Shown: piece after piece, positions 51,784 through 60,721 of the stretch
Layout: each line of letters begins with the position of its first letter
Position numbering within the stretch: position 1 is the stretch's first letter
Assembly (NCBI RefSeq): GCF_004168365.1
Contig: NZ_CP035704.1
Span: 2,914,001-2,978,000, forward strand
Length of the DNA: 64,000 nucleotides
Source of the DNA: Pseudolysobacter antarcticus
GTDB taxonomy: Bacteria; Pseudomonadota; Gammaproteobacteria; Xanthomonadales; Rhodanobacteraceae
Direction: 5' to 3'
Notes under the pieces: model-generated
Databases searched by the model: none
Told to the model about the DNA's origin: nothing
The model's input: only the letters and a program-made list of their open reading frames with translations
Position numbers and translations under genes: made by a program

Positions 51784-53762
51784 TTCCTGAGCTCGGTCAA
51801 TTTGCGCTGATCCTCGCGCTGCTGCTAGCGATTGCGCAATGCGTGCTGCCGATTATCGGCGCGGCATTGCAGAATCGCGCACTGATGGCGGTGGCGCGTC
51901 CTGCCGTTGCCGGGCAAGCGATATTTATCGTGCTCGCGTTTGCGATTTTGACTTACGCATTTCTCACGCAGGATTTTTCTGTCGCCTACGTCGCGCAAAA
52001 TTCGAACTCATTGTTGCCGTGGTACTACCGTTTTTCTGCCGTGTGGGGCGCGCACGAAGGTTCGCTATTGTTGTGGCTGCTGATCCTGAATATCTGGACT
52101 GTGGCGGTGGCCGCGTTCAGCCGCAAGTTGCCGCAGGATTTCATTTCGCGCGTGCTCGGCGTAATGGGATTCATCAGCCTCGGCTTTCTGCTGTTCACGC
52201 TGCTCACCTCGAATCCGTTCGCGCGCGCGCTGCCGATTCCGCTCGATGGCAACGACCTGAATCCGGTGCTGCAGGATCCCGGCCTGATCATGCATCCGCC
52301 AATGCTCTACACCGGTTATGTCGGATTTTCGGTCGCGTTTGCGTTTGCGATCGCGGCCTTGCTCGGCGGCGAGCTCGATACACGCTGGGTGCGCTGGGCA
52401 CGGCCGTGGACGAATATCGCGTGGGCATTTCTCACGCTCGGTATCGCGCTCGGCAGCTGGTGGGCCTATTACGTGCTCGGCTGGGGCGGCTGGTGGTTCT
52501 GGGATCCCGTCGAGAATGCCTCATTCATGCCGTGGCTGGTCGGCACCGCGCTAATCCATTCGCAGGCCGTGACGGAAAAACGCGGCTCGTTCCGCGCGTG
52601 GACTTTGCTGCTCGCGATCTTCGCGTTCTCGCTGTCGTTGCTCGGTACTTTCCTCGTGCGCTCGGGTGTGCTCACCTCGGTGCATGCGTTTGCGAGCGAT
52701 CCGAAACGCGGCCTGTTCATCCTGGTCTTTCTCGGCACCGTGGTCGGCGGATCGCTGCTGATCTACGCGATCCGCGCGCCGAAAGTCGCCGGCGGAAAAA
52801 TGTTCGCGGCGGCTTCGCGCGAAACACTCGTGCTGATCAACAACCTATTGTTTGTGGTCGCCGCGGCGATGGTGCTGATCGGCACTTTGTATCCATTGAT
52901 CGGCGATGCGCTCGATGTTGGCCGCATTTCGGTCGGCCCGCCGTACTTCGGTTTCATGTTCACGCTGCTGATGTTGCCGGTGGTTTTGCTGGTGCCGTTC
53001 GGACCGTTTTTCCGCTGGGGCAAAGCTGATCTTGCTGCCAGTTTGCGCAGCTTGCGACCGGCGCTAATCCTGGCCGTAATCGCGTCGATTGCGGCCGCGG
53101 TGATTGGTAGCGGTATGCCGCTCAAAGCTATCGCTGGCATTGCGGCAGCATTGTGGATTTGCGGCGGCACGTTGTTGTATGCCGCACAACGCTGGCGTCA
53201 ACAACCGGCCGGACGACGCTACACGCCGGAAATGCTCGGCATGATTTTCGCGCATTTCGGCATAGGCCTGTTTCTCGCTGGCGTGCTTGTTACCGAATCG
53301 ACCAGCATCGAAAAAGACCTGCGCATGGCGCCGCACGAAGCTGTGACGATCGGCGCGATGACGTTCCGCTTCGATGGCGTCACACATACCACCGGCCCGA
53401 ACTACAGCGCCGATGAAGGCACGATCAGCATCCTGCGCGATGACAAGATTGTCGGCACCTTGAAACCGCAAAAACGCAAGTACGCGCGCGGCTCGCAGAT
53501 CCAGACGCAATCGGCGATTGATCCTGGCCTGACCCGCGATATCTATGTCGCACTCGGCGAATCAGTCGGTGGCGATGGCGCGTGGGCGGTGCGTGTCTAC
53601 ATCAAGCCGTTCGTGCGCTGGATCTGGCTCGGCGCGTTATTCATGATGCTCGGCGGATTTGTCGCGGCGACCGATCGACGTTTCCGCACGCTGCCGGAAC
53701 CGCCACTGGCCGAGGTCACAAAACCAGCCTCGCCGATCATTATCGTCGAGGCAAACGCCTGA
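51780..53762 (+). CDS. ccmF: Haem lyase CcmF
   Basis: 660 residues with about fifteen membrane helices. The haem-handling WWD motif WGGWWFWDPVENASFMPW lies in the central part, with conserved histidines in GAHEGSLLLW, MHPPMLYTGY and LIHSQAV. CcmF reduces and transfers haem from CcmE to the apocytochrome with CcmH and CcmI. It starts by overlap with ccmE and ends by overlap with ccmG. Confidence 0.97.
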   Translation: MIPELGQFALILALLLAIAQCVLPIIGAALQNRALMAVARPAVAGQAIFIVLAFAILTYAFLTQDFSVAYVAQNSNSLLPWYYRFSAVWGAHEGSLLLWLLILNIWTVAVAAFSRKLPQDFISRVLGVMGFISLGFLLFTLLTSNPFARALPIPLDGNDLNPVLQDPGLIMHPPMLYTGYVGFSVAFAFAIAALLGGELDTRWVRWARPWTNIAWAFLTLGIALGSWWAYYVLGWGGWWFWDPVENASFMPWLVGTALIHSQAVTEKRGSFRAWTLLLAIFAFSLSLLGTFLVRSGVLTSVHAFASDPKRGLFILVFLGTVVGGSLLIYAIRAPKVAGGKMFAAASRETLVLINNLLFVVAAAMVLIGTLYPLIGDALDVGRISVGPPYFGFMFTLLMLPVVLLVPFGPFFRWGKADLAASLRSLRPALILAVIASIAAAVIGSGMPLKAIAGIAAALWICGGTLLYAAQRWRQQPAGRRYTPEMLGMIFAHFGIGLFLAGVLVTESTSIEKDLRMAPHEAVTIGAMTFRFDGVTHTTGPNYSADEGTISILRDDKIVGTLKPQKRKYARGSQIQTQSAIDPGLTRDIYVALGESVGGDGAWAVRVYIKPFVRWIWLGALFMMLGGFVAATDRRFRTLPEPPLAEVTKPASPIIIVEANA

Positions 53763-54307
53763 TGGGCCGCCTGCTGCCGTTGTTCGGTTTTCTTGCGCTG
53801 TTCGCCCTGCTCGGCTTCGGCATCTGGTGGAATCAATATCACGAAACCAACGAAATTCCGTCGCCGCTGATCGGCAAACACGCGCCCGAGTTCACACTTC
53901 CACTTCTGGACAATGCGCAAAAATCCATAAGTGAACAATCACTGCGTGGCGAGCCGTATCTGCTCAATGTATTCGCCAGCTGGTGTGTCGCCTGCGAGGA
54001 GGAACATCCGGTGTTGACGCAATACGCACCGCAACTCGGCGTGAAACTGATCGGCTACAACTACAAGGATCAGCCCGACGATGCGAAACGCTGGCTGGCG
54101 CGATTCGGCAATCCCTATGCGCTGACGATTGCCGATTTGCCGGGTAGCGTCGCAATCGATTTCGGCGTGTACGCAGCGCCGGAGAGTTTTCTGGTCGATG
54201 CGAGCGGCGTGATTCGCTACAAGCGCATCGGCCCGTTCACAGCGCAGATCATCGAGCAAGAACTCAAGCCGATGATCGCAAAATTATCGTCGAGCGCCAC
54301 ACCATGA
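53762..54307 (+). CDS. ccmG: Periplasmic thioredoxin-like protein CcmG/DsbE
   Basis: 181 residues: an N-terminal membrane anchor (about 5-23) and a thioredoxin fold with the active site WCVACEEEHP; Tyr-Gly-VYAAPESFLVD is the conserved cis-Pro loop region. It keeps the CXXCH cysteines of apocytochrome c reduced for haem attachment. Start ATG 53762 overlaps the ccmF stop. Confidence 0.95.
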   Translation: MGRLLPLFGFLALFALLGFGIWWNQYHETNEIPSPLIGKHAPEFTLPLLDNAQKSISEQSLRGEPYLLNVFASWCVACEEEHPVLTQYAPQLGVKLIGYNYKDQPDDAKRWLARFGNPYALTIADLPGSVAIDFGVYAAPESFLVDASGVIRYKRIGPFTAQIIEQELKPMIAKLSSSATP

Positions 54308-54741
54308 AACCGTACCTGACGCTGTTATTGCTCGCGCTGGTTTTGTGCTGCAGTTCGGCGCAGGCGATCGATCCGCTGCCGTTCAAGGATCGCGCCGAAG
54401 AGCTGAGATTTCAGTTGCTCACCAAACAGTTGCGCTGCCCGCTGTGCCAGAACGAAAGCCTCGCCGATTCGCAAGCCGGCGTGGCCAAAGACCTGCGCCA
54501 GAAAGTGTTTGCGATGATGCAAGCCGGGCAATCGGATGAGCAGATCAAGACCTTTCTGACCGATCGCTACAGCAATTTTGTGCTGTACGATCCCCCGCTC
54601 AAAGGCGGCACCTTGCTGCTCTGGTTCGGCCCGCTCGCCGCGTTGATAACCGGCGGTTTTGCCTTGCTGCTGATCGTGCGCCGCCGTGCGCGCCAGGCCG
54701 TCGTCGTCAGCACCACCACCGCGTCCGAGGAAGATTGGTAG
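54304..54741 (+). CDS. ccmH: Cytochrome c maturation protein CcmH (thioredoxin-like LRCPLCQ type)
   Basis: 145 residues: signal peptide (about 1-20), a three-helix redox domain with LRCPLCQNESLADSQ (the LRCxxCQ motif), FLTDRYSNFVLYDPP, and a C-terminal membrane helix (about 103-124). It works with CcmG in apocytochrome thiol reduction. Only the short form is encoded here; the TPR part is the separate ccmI gene that follows. ATG 54304 overlaps the ccmG stop. Confidence 0.95.
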   Translation: MKPYLTLLLLALVLCCSSAQAIDPLPFKDRAEELRFQLLTKQLRCPLCQNESLADSQAGVAKDLRQKVFAMMQAGQSDEQIKTFLTDRYSNFVLYDPPLKGGTLLLWFGPLAALITGGFALLLIVRRRARQAVVVSTTTASEEDW

Positions 54742-56018
54742 TGACTTTATTTGTCGTAATCGCCGCGCTGATGCTGATATTCGCGCTGGCCTGCGTGCTC
54801 ATTCCGCTGGTGCGCAGCGGGCAGGCGAATGTGGATCCCGCCACGTTGGCGCGACGTCGCTTGAAAGTGCTCGACGACGCGCGCGCCAACGAGATCATCA
54901 GCGCGCAGGAATATACGAGCAAACGCGAAGTGCTCGCGCAGGAATTGCTGAGCGCGCTCGAACCGAAATCCGTGCCGCGTTCGCGCGCCGCGCAGATTGC
55001 CATTCTCGTGGTCGCGCTGCTGTTGCCGGCCAGTGCGATCGTGCTGTATCGCATCCTCGGCCAACCGCTCGCACTCGATGCGCAAGCGGTCGCGGCACTA
55101 AGCAAGCCCGCCACCGATTCGCCCGAAGCGCAAGCTGCGGACATGCAGCAAGCCATCGCTGGGCTGGCCGCAAAACTGCAACTGAAACCCGACGATGCCG
55201 AAGGCTGGACCTTGCTCGGTCGCGCCTACAAAAGTACCGAGCGGTTTGCCGAGGCGCGCGACGCGCTCAAGCACGCGAGCGATCTGCAGCCGGAGCAGCC
55301 CGATACGATGATCGAATACGCCGAGGCGCTGGCACTTGCGAGCGAATCGCGGCATATCGGTGGCGAGCCGCGTGTATTGCTCGAACGCGCGCTCAAGCTT
55401 GATCCGCAGAATCAGCGTGGCCTCTGGCTGCTCGGTATCGGCGATTATCAGCAAGGGAAATTTGCCAGCGCGATTGCGACCTGGAACGGCCTGCTGGTTT
55501 TGCTGCCGAAGGATTCCGAAGTCGCAAATTCGGTAAAGCAACAGATCGCCGAAGCGCAGTCGCAGTTGTCCGGCACTGCGATACCAGCGCCCGCAGCAAT
55601 AGGCGAGCCGGCAAAAAATTCCACGGCGACTAAGCCATCCGCTACAGAAAACACGACGGCAAATGCGGTCGCGCCAAAACTCACGGTGCATGTCGTGCTC
55701 GATGCAAAACTCAAGGATCAACTGGCGCCCGGCGCCACCTTGTTTATCTACGCCAAGGCCGTCAGCGGGCCGCCGATGCCGCTCGCGATCCAGCGCCTGC
55801 GTGCCGATCAATTGCCGATCACGATCACGCTCGATGACAGCATGGCGATGATGCCAAGCATGAAACTCTCGCTGTTTCCGCAAGTCGTGGTTGGCGCGCG
55901 CATCTCGAAATCCGGCAATGCCATCGCGCAAAGTGGCGATCTGCAGACGCTATCGAAACCGCTGCCGATCACGCAGAAAGAGGGGATTGAATTGAGCATC
56001 GATCAGGTCGTACCCTGA
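54741..56018 (+). CDS. ccmI: Cytochrome c maturation TPR protein CcmI (CycH)
   Basis: 425 residues: two membrane helices (about 3-25 and 88-110) separated by a cytoplasmic leucine-rich loop, TPR repeats (about 130-270: DDAEGWTLLGRAYKSTERF, DPQNQRGLWLLGIGDYQQGK), a Pro/Thr-rich linker and a C-terminal beta domain (about 320-425) of the CycH type. CcmI holds the apocytochrome for the CcmF/H lyase. GTG 54741 overlaps the ccmH stop and has GAGGAAGA upstream; TTG 54735 is an alternative. Last gene of the operon. Confidence 0.93.
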   Translation: MTLFVVIAALMLIFALACVLIPLVRSGQANVDPATLARRRLKVLDDARANEIISAQEYTSKREVLAQELLSALEPKSVPRSRAAQIAILVVALLLPASAIVLYRILGQPLALDAQAVAALSKPATDSPEAQAADMQQAIAGLAAKLQLKPDDAEGWTLLGRAYKSTERFAEARDALKHASDLQPEQPDTMIEYAEALALASESRHIGGEPRVLLERALKLDPQNQRGLWLLGIGDYQQGKFASAIATWNGLLVLLPKDSEVANSVKQQIAEAQSQLSGTAIPAPAAIGEPAKNSTATKPSATENTTANAVAPKLTVHVVLDAKLKDQLAPGATLFIYAKAVSGPPMPLAIQRLRADQLPITITLDDSMAMMPSMKLSLFPQVVVGARISKSGNAIAQSGDLQTLSKPLPITQKEGIELSIDQVVP

Positions 56019-56096
56019 TAAAAGCTTAGCGCTCCCGCGACGGCGATGACGCCATACTTCTGAAACTTTTTTAAACCTCAGCACACAAGGCATGTC

Positions 56097-56666
56097 ATGG
56101 AACTGAATCCGCTCGAAGGCATTGAAGGCCATCATCACGCCGAGGCCGCCAGTCGCTTGCAGGCGTTCGTCGCTATCAGCGTGGCATTGCTCGCCACGTT
56201 CATGGCGCTGTGCCACGTCAAGGACGATAACGTGCTGCAAGGCATGCAGCAGGCGCGCGCGCAGAAGATCGACGACTGGGGATTTTATCAGGCGCGCAAT
56301 CTGCGCCATGAAGTCGCGCTCGCCACGCAGACCCAGCTCAGCCTCGATGTACTTGGCGCTGCTGCCGAAAACAAACAGGCATACAGCGACGCCATCGCCA
56401 AATACAAAGCGCTCGCCGAAGAACAAGACAGCAAAAAAGAAGAAGTCAAAAAACAGGCTGAAGCCGATGACGTGAAATACGAAGCGCTGGAAGTTTTCCA
56501 TCATCGTTTCGATCTCGCAGAAGCCTTCGCCTCGATCGGCATCGCGTTGCTCGCGTTGTCGGCGCTCACACATAAACGCTGGCTATTTGCGATCGCGCTG
56601 TTTCCGTCAGTGATCAGCGTGGGGTTTGGTTTGTGGGGATTGATTACGGCGATGGCTGCGGGATAA
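56097..56666 (+). CDS. DUF4337 membrane protein
   Basis: 189 residues: MELNPLEGIEGHHHAEAASRL and DNVLQGMQQARAQKIDDWGF are DUF4337 signatures, followed by a charged helical/coiled part (about 95-125, rich in K and E) and two C-terminal membrane helices (about 143-160 and 165-186). One more helix lies near residues 20-38. AAGG precedes the ATG. Function of the family is unknown. It stands 78 bases after ccmI and may be independent. Confidence 0.85.
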   Translation: MELNPLEGIEGHHHAEAASRLQAFVAISVALLATFMALCHVKDDNVLQGMQQARAQKIDDWGFYQARNLRHEVALATQTQLSLDVLGAAAENKQAYSDAIAKYKALAEEQDSKKEEVKKQAEADDVKYEALEVFHHRFDLAEAFASIGIALLALSALTHKRWLFAIALFPSVISVGFGLWGLITAMAAG

Positions 56667-56694
56667 GCCGTGCTAGGCATCTGAGAATCGAAAC

Positions 56695-57198
56695 ATGCGC
56701 CGCCAGATCTCACCTGATGAGCTAGATTCCCTCTACTGCAGCATTGGCAAGTGCGTTTGGCATCTGCAGTACGTGGAAGATGCTCTTCAAACTCTACTAA
56801 CGTTGAAGGTCGACATCAAAGCTCCGGGAGGCGTAACTGAGGCCGAGGCAAAAGAGCTGCTTGCGAAACATCGACGCGCGACGCTTGGCACATCTTTACG
56901 TACCGCAGAGAAGCACAACGCATTGCCTATGGAAGTCATGTCTCGCTTATCCCAGTTCAAGGAAGAGCGCGATTGGCTCGTTCACAAGTCGGTCAATAAA
57001 GACGGGGAAGGTTTGTATACTAGCGAAGGTCGGTCGGCAATATTTGGACGACTAAATGCATTTGTAGATGAAGCTATGTCGCTTCAACGAGCTCTCGGGC
57101 TTGAGGTGGCCACCTTCATCGAGTCACACGGCTTGAGCGTTGCGAAAGTCGATGAACTGGGAAGGCAGAAGATCGCGCGCCTCAAAGGCAATGTCTAG
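56695..57198 (+). CDS. HEPN-like orphan protein of atypical composition
   Basis: 167 residues, almost all helical, no signal peptide. The segment KEERDWLVHKSV contains R-x4-H, the pattern of HEPN RNases, preceded by LTLKVDIKAPGGV and a helix with AEAKELLAKHRRATLG. Codon use and base composition are clearly more AT-rich than in the flanking genes, and there is no identifiable partner antitoxin (no MNT nucleotidyltransferase) next to it. HEPN assignment is tentative: a short motif in a helical protein can occur by chance. Transfer from elsewhere is likely. Confidence 0.7.
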   Translation: MRRQISPDELDSLYCSIGKCVWHLQYVEDALQTLLTLKVDIKAPGGVTEAEAKELLAKHRRATLGTSLRTAEKHNALPMEVMSRLSQFKEERDWLVHKSVNKDGEGLYTSEGRSAIFGRLNAFVDEAMSLQRALGLEVATFIESHGLSVAKVDELGRQKIARLKGNV

Positions 57199-57308
57199 CC
57201 ATTCCTTTAAGAGAACCATCGCAATCGTATTCATTCTCAATGCATCAGGCGGTAGCTTCTGAAATCAATCCGAGGCCATGCGATCTTGCATGACGCATTC
57301 GGCGCAAA

Positions 57309-57989
57309 TCAGCGATTCGGAATCAAAGCACGGCATCGCCAAAGCGTATGCGCCGACGCCTGATATTTATGCTCGAATGGCGTCAATGCCATCTCGGGAA
57401 TAAATTCTTCGACGCTCGCTACGATGCCCGCGCAATCGAGCGCCTGCGCAAATTCGTCGGCGTAAATTCGCCAGTTGCAACGCAGCTCCAATGTACCACC
57501 GAGCGCGAGCAAACTCGGGAATACCGGGTGCGCATGCCAGCGTCGTTTCAGATGTTCCGGCTTGGGCCACGGATTCGGGTAAAGCAAATATTGATGTCGC
57601 ACGCGCCAACCGGCCTGCGCCGCAAGCCGCCAGAAGTCGCCGAGATCGCAGCGCAGCAGCGAGGCGTTTTTCGGTGCGCCGGGCTGCTGCAATAATCGTT
57701 GTCCCTGCGCCAGTCGCAACTCGGATTTATCGATACCGATCACGTGGCAATCCGCATGCTGCCGTGCCAAAGCCAGTGTGCTGACGCCAGTGCCGCAACC
57801 GGTATCGAGTATCAGTGGCTTCGGATCGGGCAAAGCCGAAAGTTTTGCAGCAAGCCCAGCGAACGCGCTCAGGCTCACTTGCGAAGGCGGACGCAGAAAC
57901 TCGGTATGCAAATGCTTTTGCACGACCTCGCGCAGCCTCGCATGCGGCCCTTGCTGCGAGCTCTGGATGGGTTGGGAATTGGCAAACAT
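57309..57989 (-). CDS. TrmB-like SAM-dependent methyltransferase
   Basis: 226 residues of the class I methyltransferase fold: LILDTGCGTGVSTLALA is the SAM motif and YLLYPNPWPKPEHLKRRWHAHPVF matches the tRNA (guanine-N7)-methyltransferase TrmB active region (PDPWPK...KRR). The C-terminus (LTPFEHKY) replaces the usual TrmB TxFE-R ending. It could methylate G46 of tRNA, or be a paralogue with another RNA target. The ATG at 57989 is used; a TTG codon directly before it is possible. Convergent with the HEPN-like gene. Confidence 0.8.
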   Translation of the reverse strand: MFANSQPIQSSQQGPHARLREVVQKHLHTEFLRPPSQVSLSAFAGLAAKLSALPDPKPLILDTGCGTGVSTLALARQHADCHVIGIDKSELRLAQGQRLLQQPGAPKNASLLRCDLGDFWRLAAQAGWRVRHQYLLYPNPWPKPEHLKRRWHAHPVFPSLLALGGTLELRCNWRIYADEFAQALDCAGIVASVEEFIPEMALTPFEHKYQASAHTLWRCRALIPNR

Positions 57990-58026
57990 CAATGCAGACT
58001 TATCGCGAAAAACAGTCAGTATCGTC

Positions 58027-58569
58027 TCATGGTGAATCGCGCAATGACTCGCGCGGCACGACCGCCTGTAGCCGATCGTTGAAGGTTTTCAGTTGTCGCG
58101 CATCGAGCAGGCCAACCAGTTTTTCCATCTTTGCGGCGAGGCCGGCCAACGCCTCGGCATACGCATGCTCGTTGTCGGCGAGATCCTGCACGAACACCAG
58201 CGGTAGCTGCGCCGCGCCACTGCTGGTGGACGTGAATCGCCGGGCGCGCGCTTTTTCGATTTCGTCGCAGTCGCGCATGGCGTATTGCATAGCCGACCAC
58301 GCATCGATCTGCTCGGGCTTGAGCAGCAGATCGAGTTTGAGTTGCTGCAATTGACCGAAGATCGTATCGATCGGCTGCGCCGCCTGCTCCGGCGTCAGCG
58401 TGCGTTGTTGCGGTGTATTGCCGTGGTTGCCGCCGCCATGCCCGCCACCGCCTTTGCCGCCGCCAAAACCCTGCGCGCACACCGACGATGTGGATAGGCA
58501 TATCGCCGCAAACCAGAGAAAGCCGACGATCAATATTTGCTGCGTTGATGTCATCGTCGTACGTACCAT
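58027..58569 (-). CDS. Periplasmic LTXXQ/Spy-like protein
   Basis: About 180 residues. From ATG 58569 a signal peptide runs to about residue 33 (CLSTSSVCAQ), then a glycine/histidine-rich stretch (GGGKGGGGHGGGNHGN) and LTPEQ, the LTXXQ motif of the CpxP/Spy chaperone family, followed by amphipathic helices with a second, degenerate repeat (LLKPEQIDAWSAM). The Gly/His stretch could bind metal. Starts at 58593 (weak) or 58554 are alternatives. Downstream of the TrmB-like gene on the other side, same strand, 37 bases apart. Confidence 0.75.
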   Translation of the reverse strand: MVRTTMTSTQQILIVGFLWFAAICLSTSSVCAQGFGGGKGGGGHGGGNHGNTPQQRTLTPEQAAQPIDTIFGQLQQLKLDLLLKPEQIDAWSAMQYAMRDCDEIEKARARRFTSTSSGAAQLPLVFVQDLADNEHAYAEALAGLAAKMEKLVGLLDARQLKTFNDRLQAVVPRESLRDSP

Positions 58570-58929
58570 TTCATCCGCCTTGTCGTTATTCATGAGGGAA
58601 ATGCAAACTCTTTCGCGAACACCACGCGCAGGAATGCGGCTTGTACAACGCACGTCTGGGAAAATCGTGGACACGCGTCAAATATTTCTGGCATTCCGCA
58701 GCGTTTCACACAAGGCTCATGAGTTTTCCAGCGCATGGTAGCGTGACCTTCAGCGCGTGCAAAAGACGAGATACTTCGCGCGAAAATCCCCAACATCCTG
58801 CGCGACGAAAGCCGCATATGTTCTAGGCATATCAGGAAAGATCATAGCGCTTGGCGCGATAGTCCTGCACAGTATAAAGTTGAATCTTCGTGCAGCTCGC
58901 ACAACTCCCTCCCAAAACGAAAACGACTC
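58570..58929. other. 360-base gap upstream of the metX-like gene
   Basis: No reading frame here looks protein-coding on either strand. It holds a candidate promoter for the metX-like gene (58851-58878) and otherwise mixed sequence. I looked for a SAM-type riboswitch, expected before some metX genes, and see no paired stems or long-range box that would support one. Confidence 0.4.
58851..58878 (+). promoter_or_regulatory. Candidate sigma-70 promoter for the metX-like gene
   Basis: TTGGCG (58851-58856) and TATAAA (58873-58878) are separated by 16 bases, 51 bases before the start codon at 58930. Both hexamers are close to consensus. Confidence 0.5.
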
Positions 58930-60030
58930 ATGGCTGACGCCAGGCTTTATTACGATTTGCCTTCGCCCTTTGCGATGAAACGCGGCGGCGCCTTGCACGG
59001 CGCGCAGCTTGCTTACGAAACCTGGGGTACGTTGAATCCGACGCGCGACAATGGCGTGTTTATCCTCACCGGATTGTCACCGAGCGCGCATGCGACATCG
59101 AATGAGGTCGATGCCAGCGATGGCTGGTGGGAAGGCATTATCGGCCCCGGCAAGGCAATCGATACCGATAAATATTTCGTGATCTGCGCGAATACACTCG
59201 GCAGTTGCCGCGGTTCAAGCGGACCGGCCTCGATCAATCCTGCCACTGGCAAATTGTATCGACTGGAATTTCCCGAACTCGCGCTCGAAGACGTCGCCAA
59301 CGCCAGTCATGCGCTCGTGACAAGTCTAGGCATCGAGCAACTCGCCTGCCTGGTTGGCTGCTCGATGGGCGGCATGAGTTCGCTCGCTTACATGCTGCTG
59401 CATCCTGGCAGCGTCGCGGCGCATATCAGCATCTCTACCGCGCCGCAGGCGCAGCCGTTTGCGATCGCGATCCGCTCGTTGCAGCGCGAGGCGATCCGCA
59501 GCGATCCGGCGTGGAACGACGGCAGTTACGACGATGCCCACTACCCGCTCAATGGCATGCGCATCGCGCGCAAACTCGGCGTGGTGATGTATCGCTCGGC
59601 GATGGAATGGAGCGGACGTTTCGGTCGCATCCGGCTTGAGTCCGACCAGCGCCACGATGAAGCGTTCTCCAGCGAATTCCAGATCGAATCGTATCTCGAA
59701 GGCCACGCGCAACGCTTCGCGCGCAGCTTCGATCCAAACAGTTATCTGTATCTGTCGCGCGCCAGCGACTGGTTCGACATCGCCGAATACGGCGGCGGAA
59801 AAGTCAGCGACGGCATGCTGAAAATCGGCATCGAGCGCGCACTGGTGATCGGCGTCGAGACCGACATTCTGTTCCCGTTATCGCAACAGCAGGAAATCGC
59901 CGATGGCTTGCGTGCGGCCGGGGCCAACGTCGATTTTGTGCCACTGGATTGTCCGCAGGGACACGATGCCTTTTTGGTCGAGATCGACGTGTTTGGCGCG
60001 GCTATCGCGCAATTCCTGGCCAGCTTGTAA
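58930..60030 (+). CDS. MetX-family acyltransferase (homoserine O-acetyl/succinyl- or serine O-succinyltransferase)
   Basis: 366 residues of the alpha/beta hydrolase-fold MetX family. Nucleophile S145 lies in VGCSMGGMSSLAYM, in place of the GGSMGGMQAL typical of plain homoserine acetyltransferases; the catalytic Asp is in VETDILFPLSQQQ and His in PQGHDAFLVE. N-terminal AYETWGTLNPTRDN is a family mark. Xanthomonas has a MetX relative that succinylates serine for cysteine synthesis, and context here (a thiol dioxygenase gene 32 bases downstream) points to sulphur/cysteine metabolism, but acyl donor and acceptor cannot be fixed from motifs seen. Confidence 0.88.
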   Translation: MADARLYYDLPSPFAMKRGGALHGAQLAYETWGTLNPTRDNGVFILTGLSPSAHATSNEVDASDGWWEGIIGPGKAIDTDKYFVICANTLGSCRGSSGPASINPATGKLYRLEFPELALEDVANASHALVTSLGIEQLACLVGCSMGGMSSLAYMLLHPGSVAAHISISTAPQAQPFAIAIRSLQREAIRSDPAWNDGSYDDAHYPLNGMRIARKLGVVMYRSAMEWSGRFGRIRLESDQRHDEAFSSEFQIESYLEGHAQRFARSFDPNSYLYLSRASDWFDIAEYGGGKVSDGMLKIGIERALVIGVETDILFPLSQQQEIADGLRAAGANVDFVPLDCPQGHDAFLVEIDVFGAAIAQFLASL

Positions 60031-60062
60031 AATACGCCGCAACAACCTTCGCGACTATCGCC

Positions 60063-60641
60063 ATGCTTGCTCTTGAGTTTCCCGGTTGTACCCATTTGAT
60101 CGAAGCGCTCGACGCCGCCGTGCGTCAGGATTCCACCCACGCGATTACCGATACGCTGCGCCACACCCTGTGCACGTTGATTCGCGATGACTCGGTGCGC
60201 CTGCCGGAATGTGTGCTCGAAGCCTATACCGATCACTACGCGCGCCGCGAAATCTACACCAGCCGCGAGCTCGGCTACAGCGTCATCGCGATGACTTGGG
60301 GGCCGGGTCAAGGCACCAGCATCCACGATCACGCCGGCATGTGGTGTGTCGAAGGCGTGTGGCTCGGCGCGCTCGAAATCACCCAGTACGAACTCATCGA
60401 AAACGAAGCCGAACGTTTTCGTTTCGAATCACGCGGCTCGATCCAGGCTGGCACCGGTTCCGCCGGCAGCCTGATCCCGCCGCACGAGTATCACACCATC
60501 CGCAATCCCAGCACCGATGCCGTCACCGTATCGCTGCACATCTATCGCGGCAGCATGACCGAGTGCTCGGTATTCCAGCCGGTCGGCGACGGCTGGTATC
60601 AGCGCGATCGGCGCAAGCTCAGCCTCGACCTCACGCATTGA
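60063..60641 (+). CDS. Cysteine dioxygenase-type thiol dioxygenase with cross-link cysteine
   Basis: 192-residue cupin dioxygenase. Iron ligands H88, H90 and H144 (SIHDHAGMW, PPHEYHTIRN) fit cysteine dioxygenase spacing. C95, at the position of mammalian Cys93 (HxHxxxxC), and the S157-H159-Y161 triad in VSLHIYRGSM are all kept, so a Cys-Tyr cofactor could form; many bacterial relatives have Gly at the Cys position. It would oxidise cysteine (or 3-mercaptopropionate) to a sulfinate. ATG 60063 is internal to a longer frame and lies 32 bases after the metX-like stop; the two may form an operon of thiol metabolism. Confidence 0.87.
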   Translation: MLALEFPGCTHLIEALDAAVRQDSTHAITDTLRHTLCTLIRDDSVRLPECVLEAYTDHYARREIYTSRELGYSVIAMTWGPGQGTSIHDHAGMWCVEGVWLGALEITQYELIENEAERFRFESRGSIQAGTGSAGSLIPPHEYHTIRNPSTDAVTVSLHIYRGSMTECSVFQPVGDGWYQRDRRKLSLDLTH

Positions 60642-60678
60642 GAATCGGCCGCTGCGCAAAAAAATCGGCGCCGAGTGG

Positions 60679-60706
60679 TTACAAGCGCCACCGCATCGAA
60701 TATACT
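60679..60706 (+). promoter_or_regulatory. Sigma-70 promoter of tRNA-Leu
   Basis: TTACAA (60679-60684) and TATACT (60701-60706) with a 16-base spacer, ending 15 bases before the tRNA. The following GCGTCC discriminator is GC-rich, as in stringently controlled stable-RNA promoters. Confidence 0.65.
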
Positions 60707-60721
60707 TCGCGTCCTCTCCGT

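Noticed and set aside
58570-58929. Possible SAM or cobalamin riboswitch before the metX-like gene
   Set aside because: No set of paired stems or conserved box was visible; only a sigma-70-like promoter.
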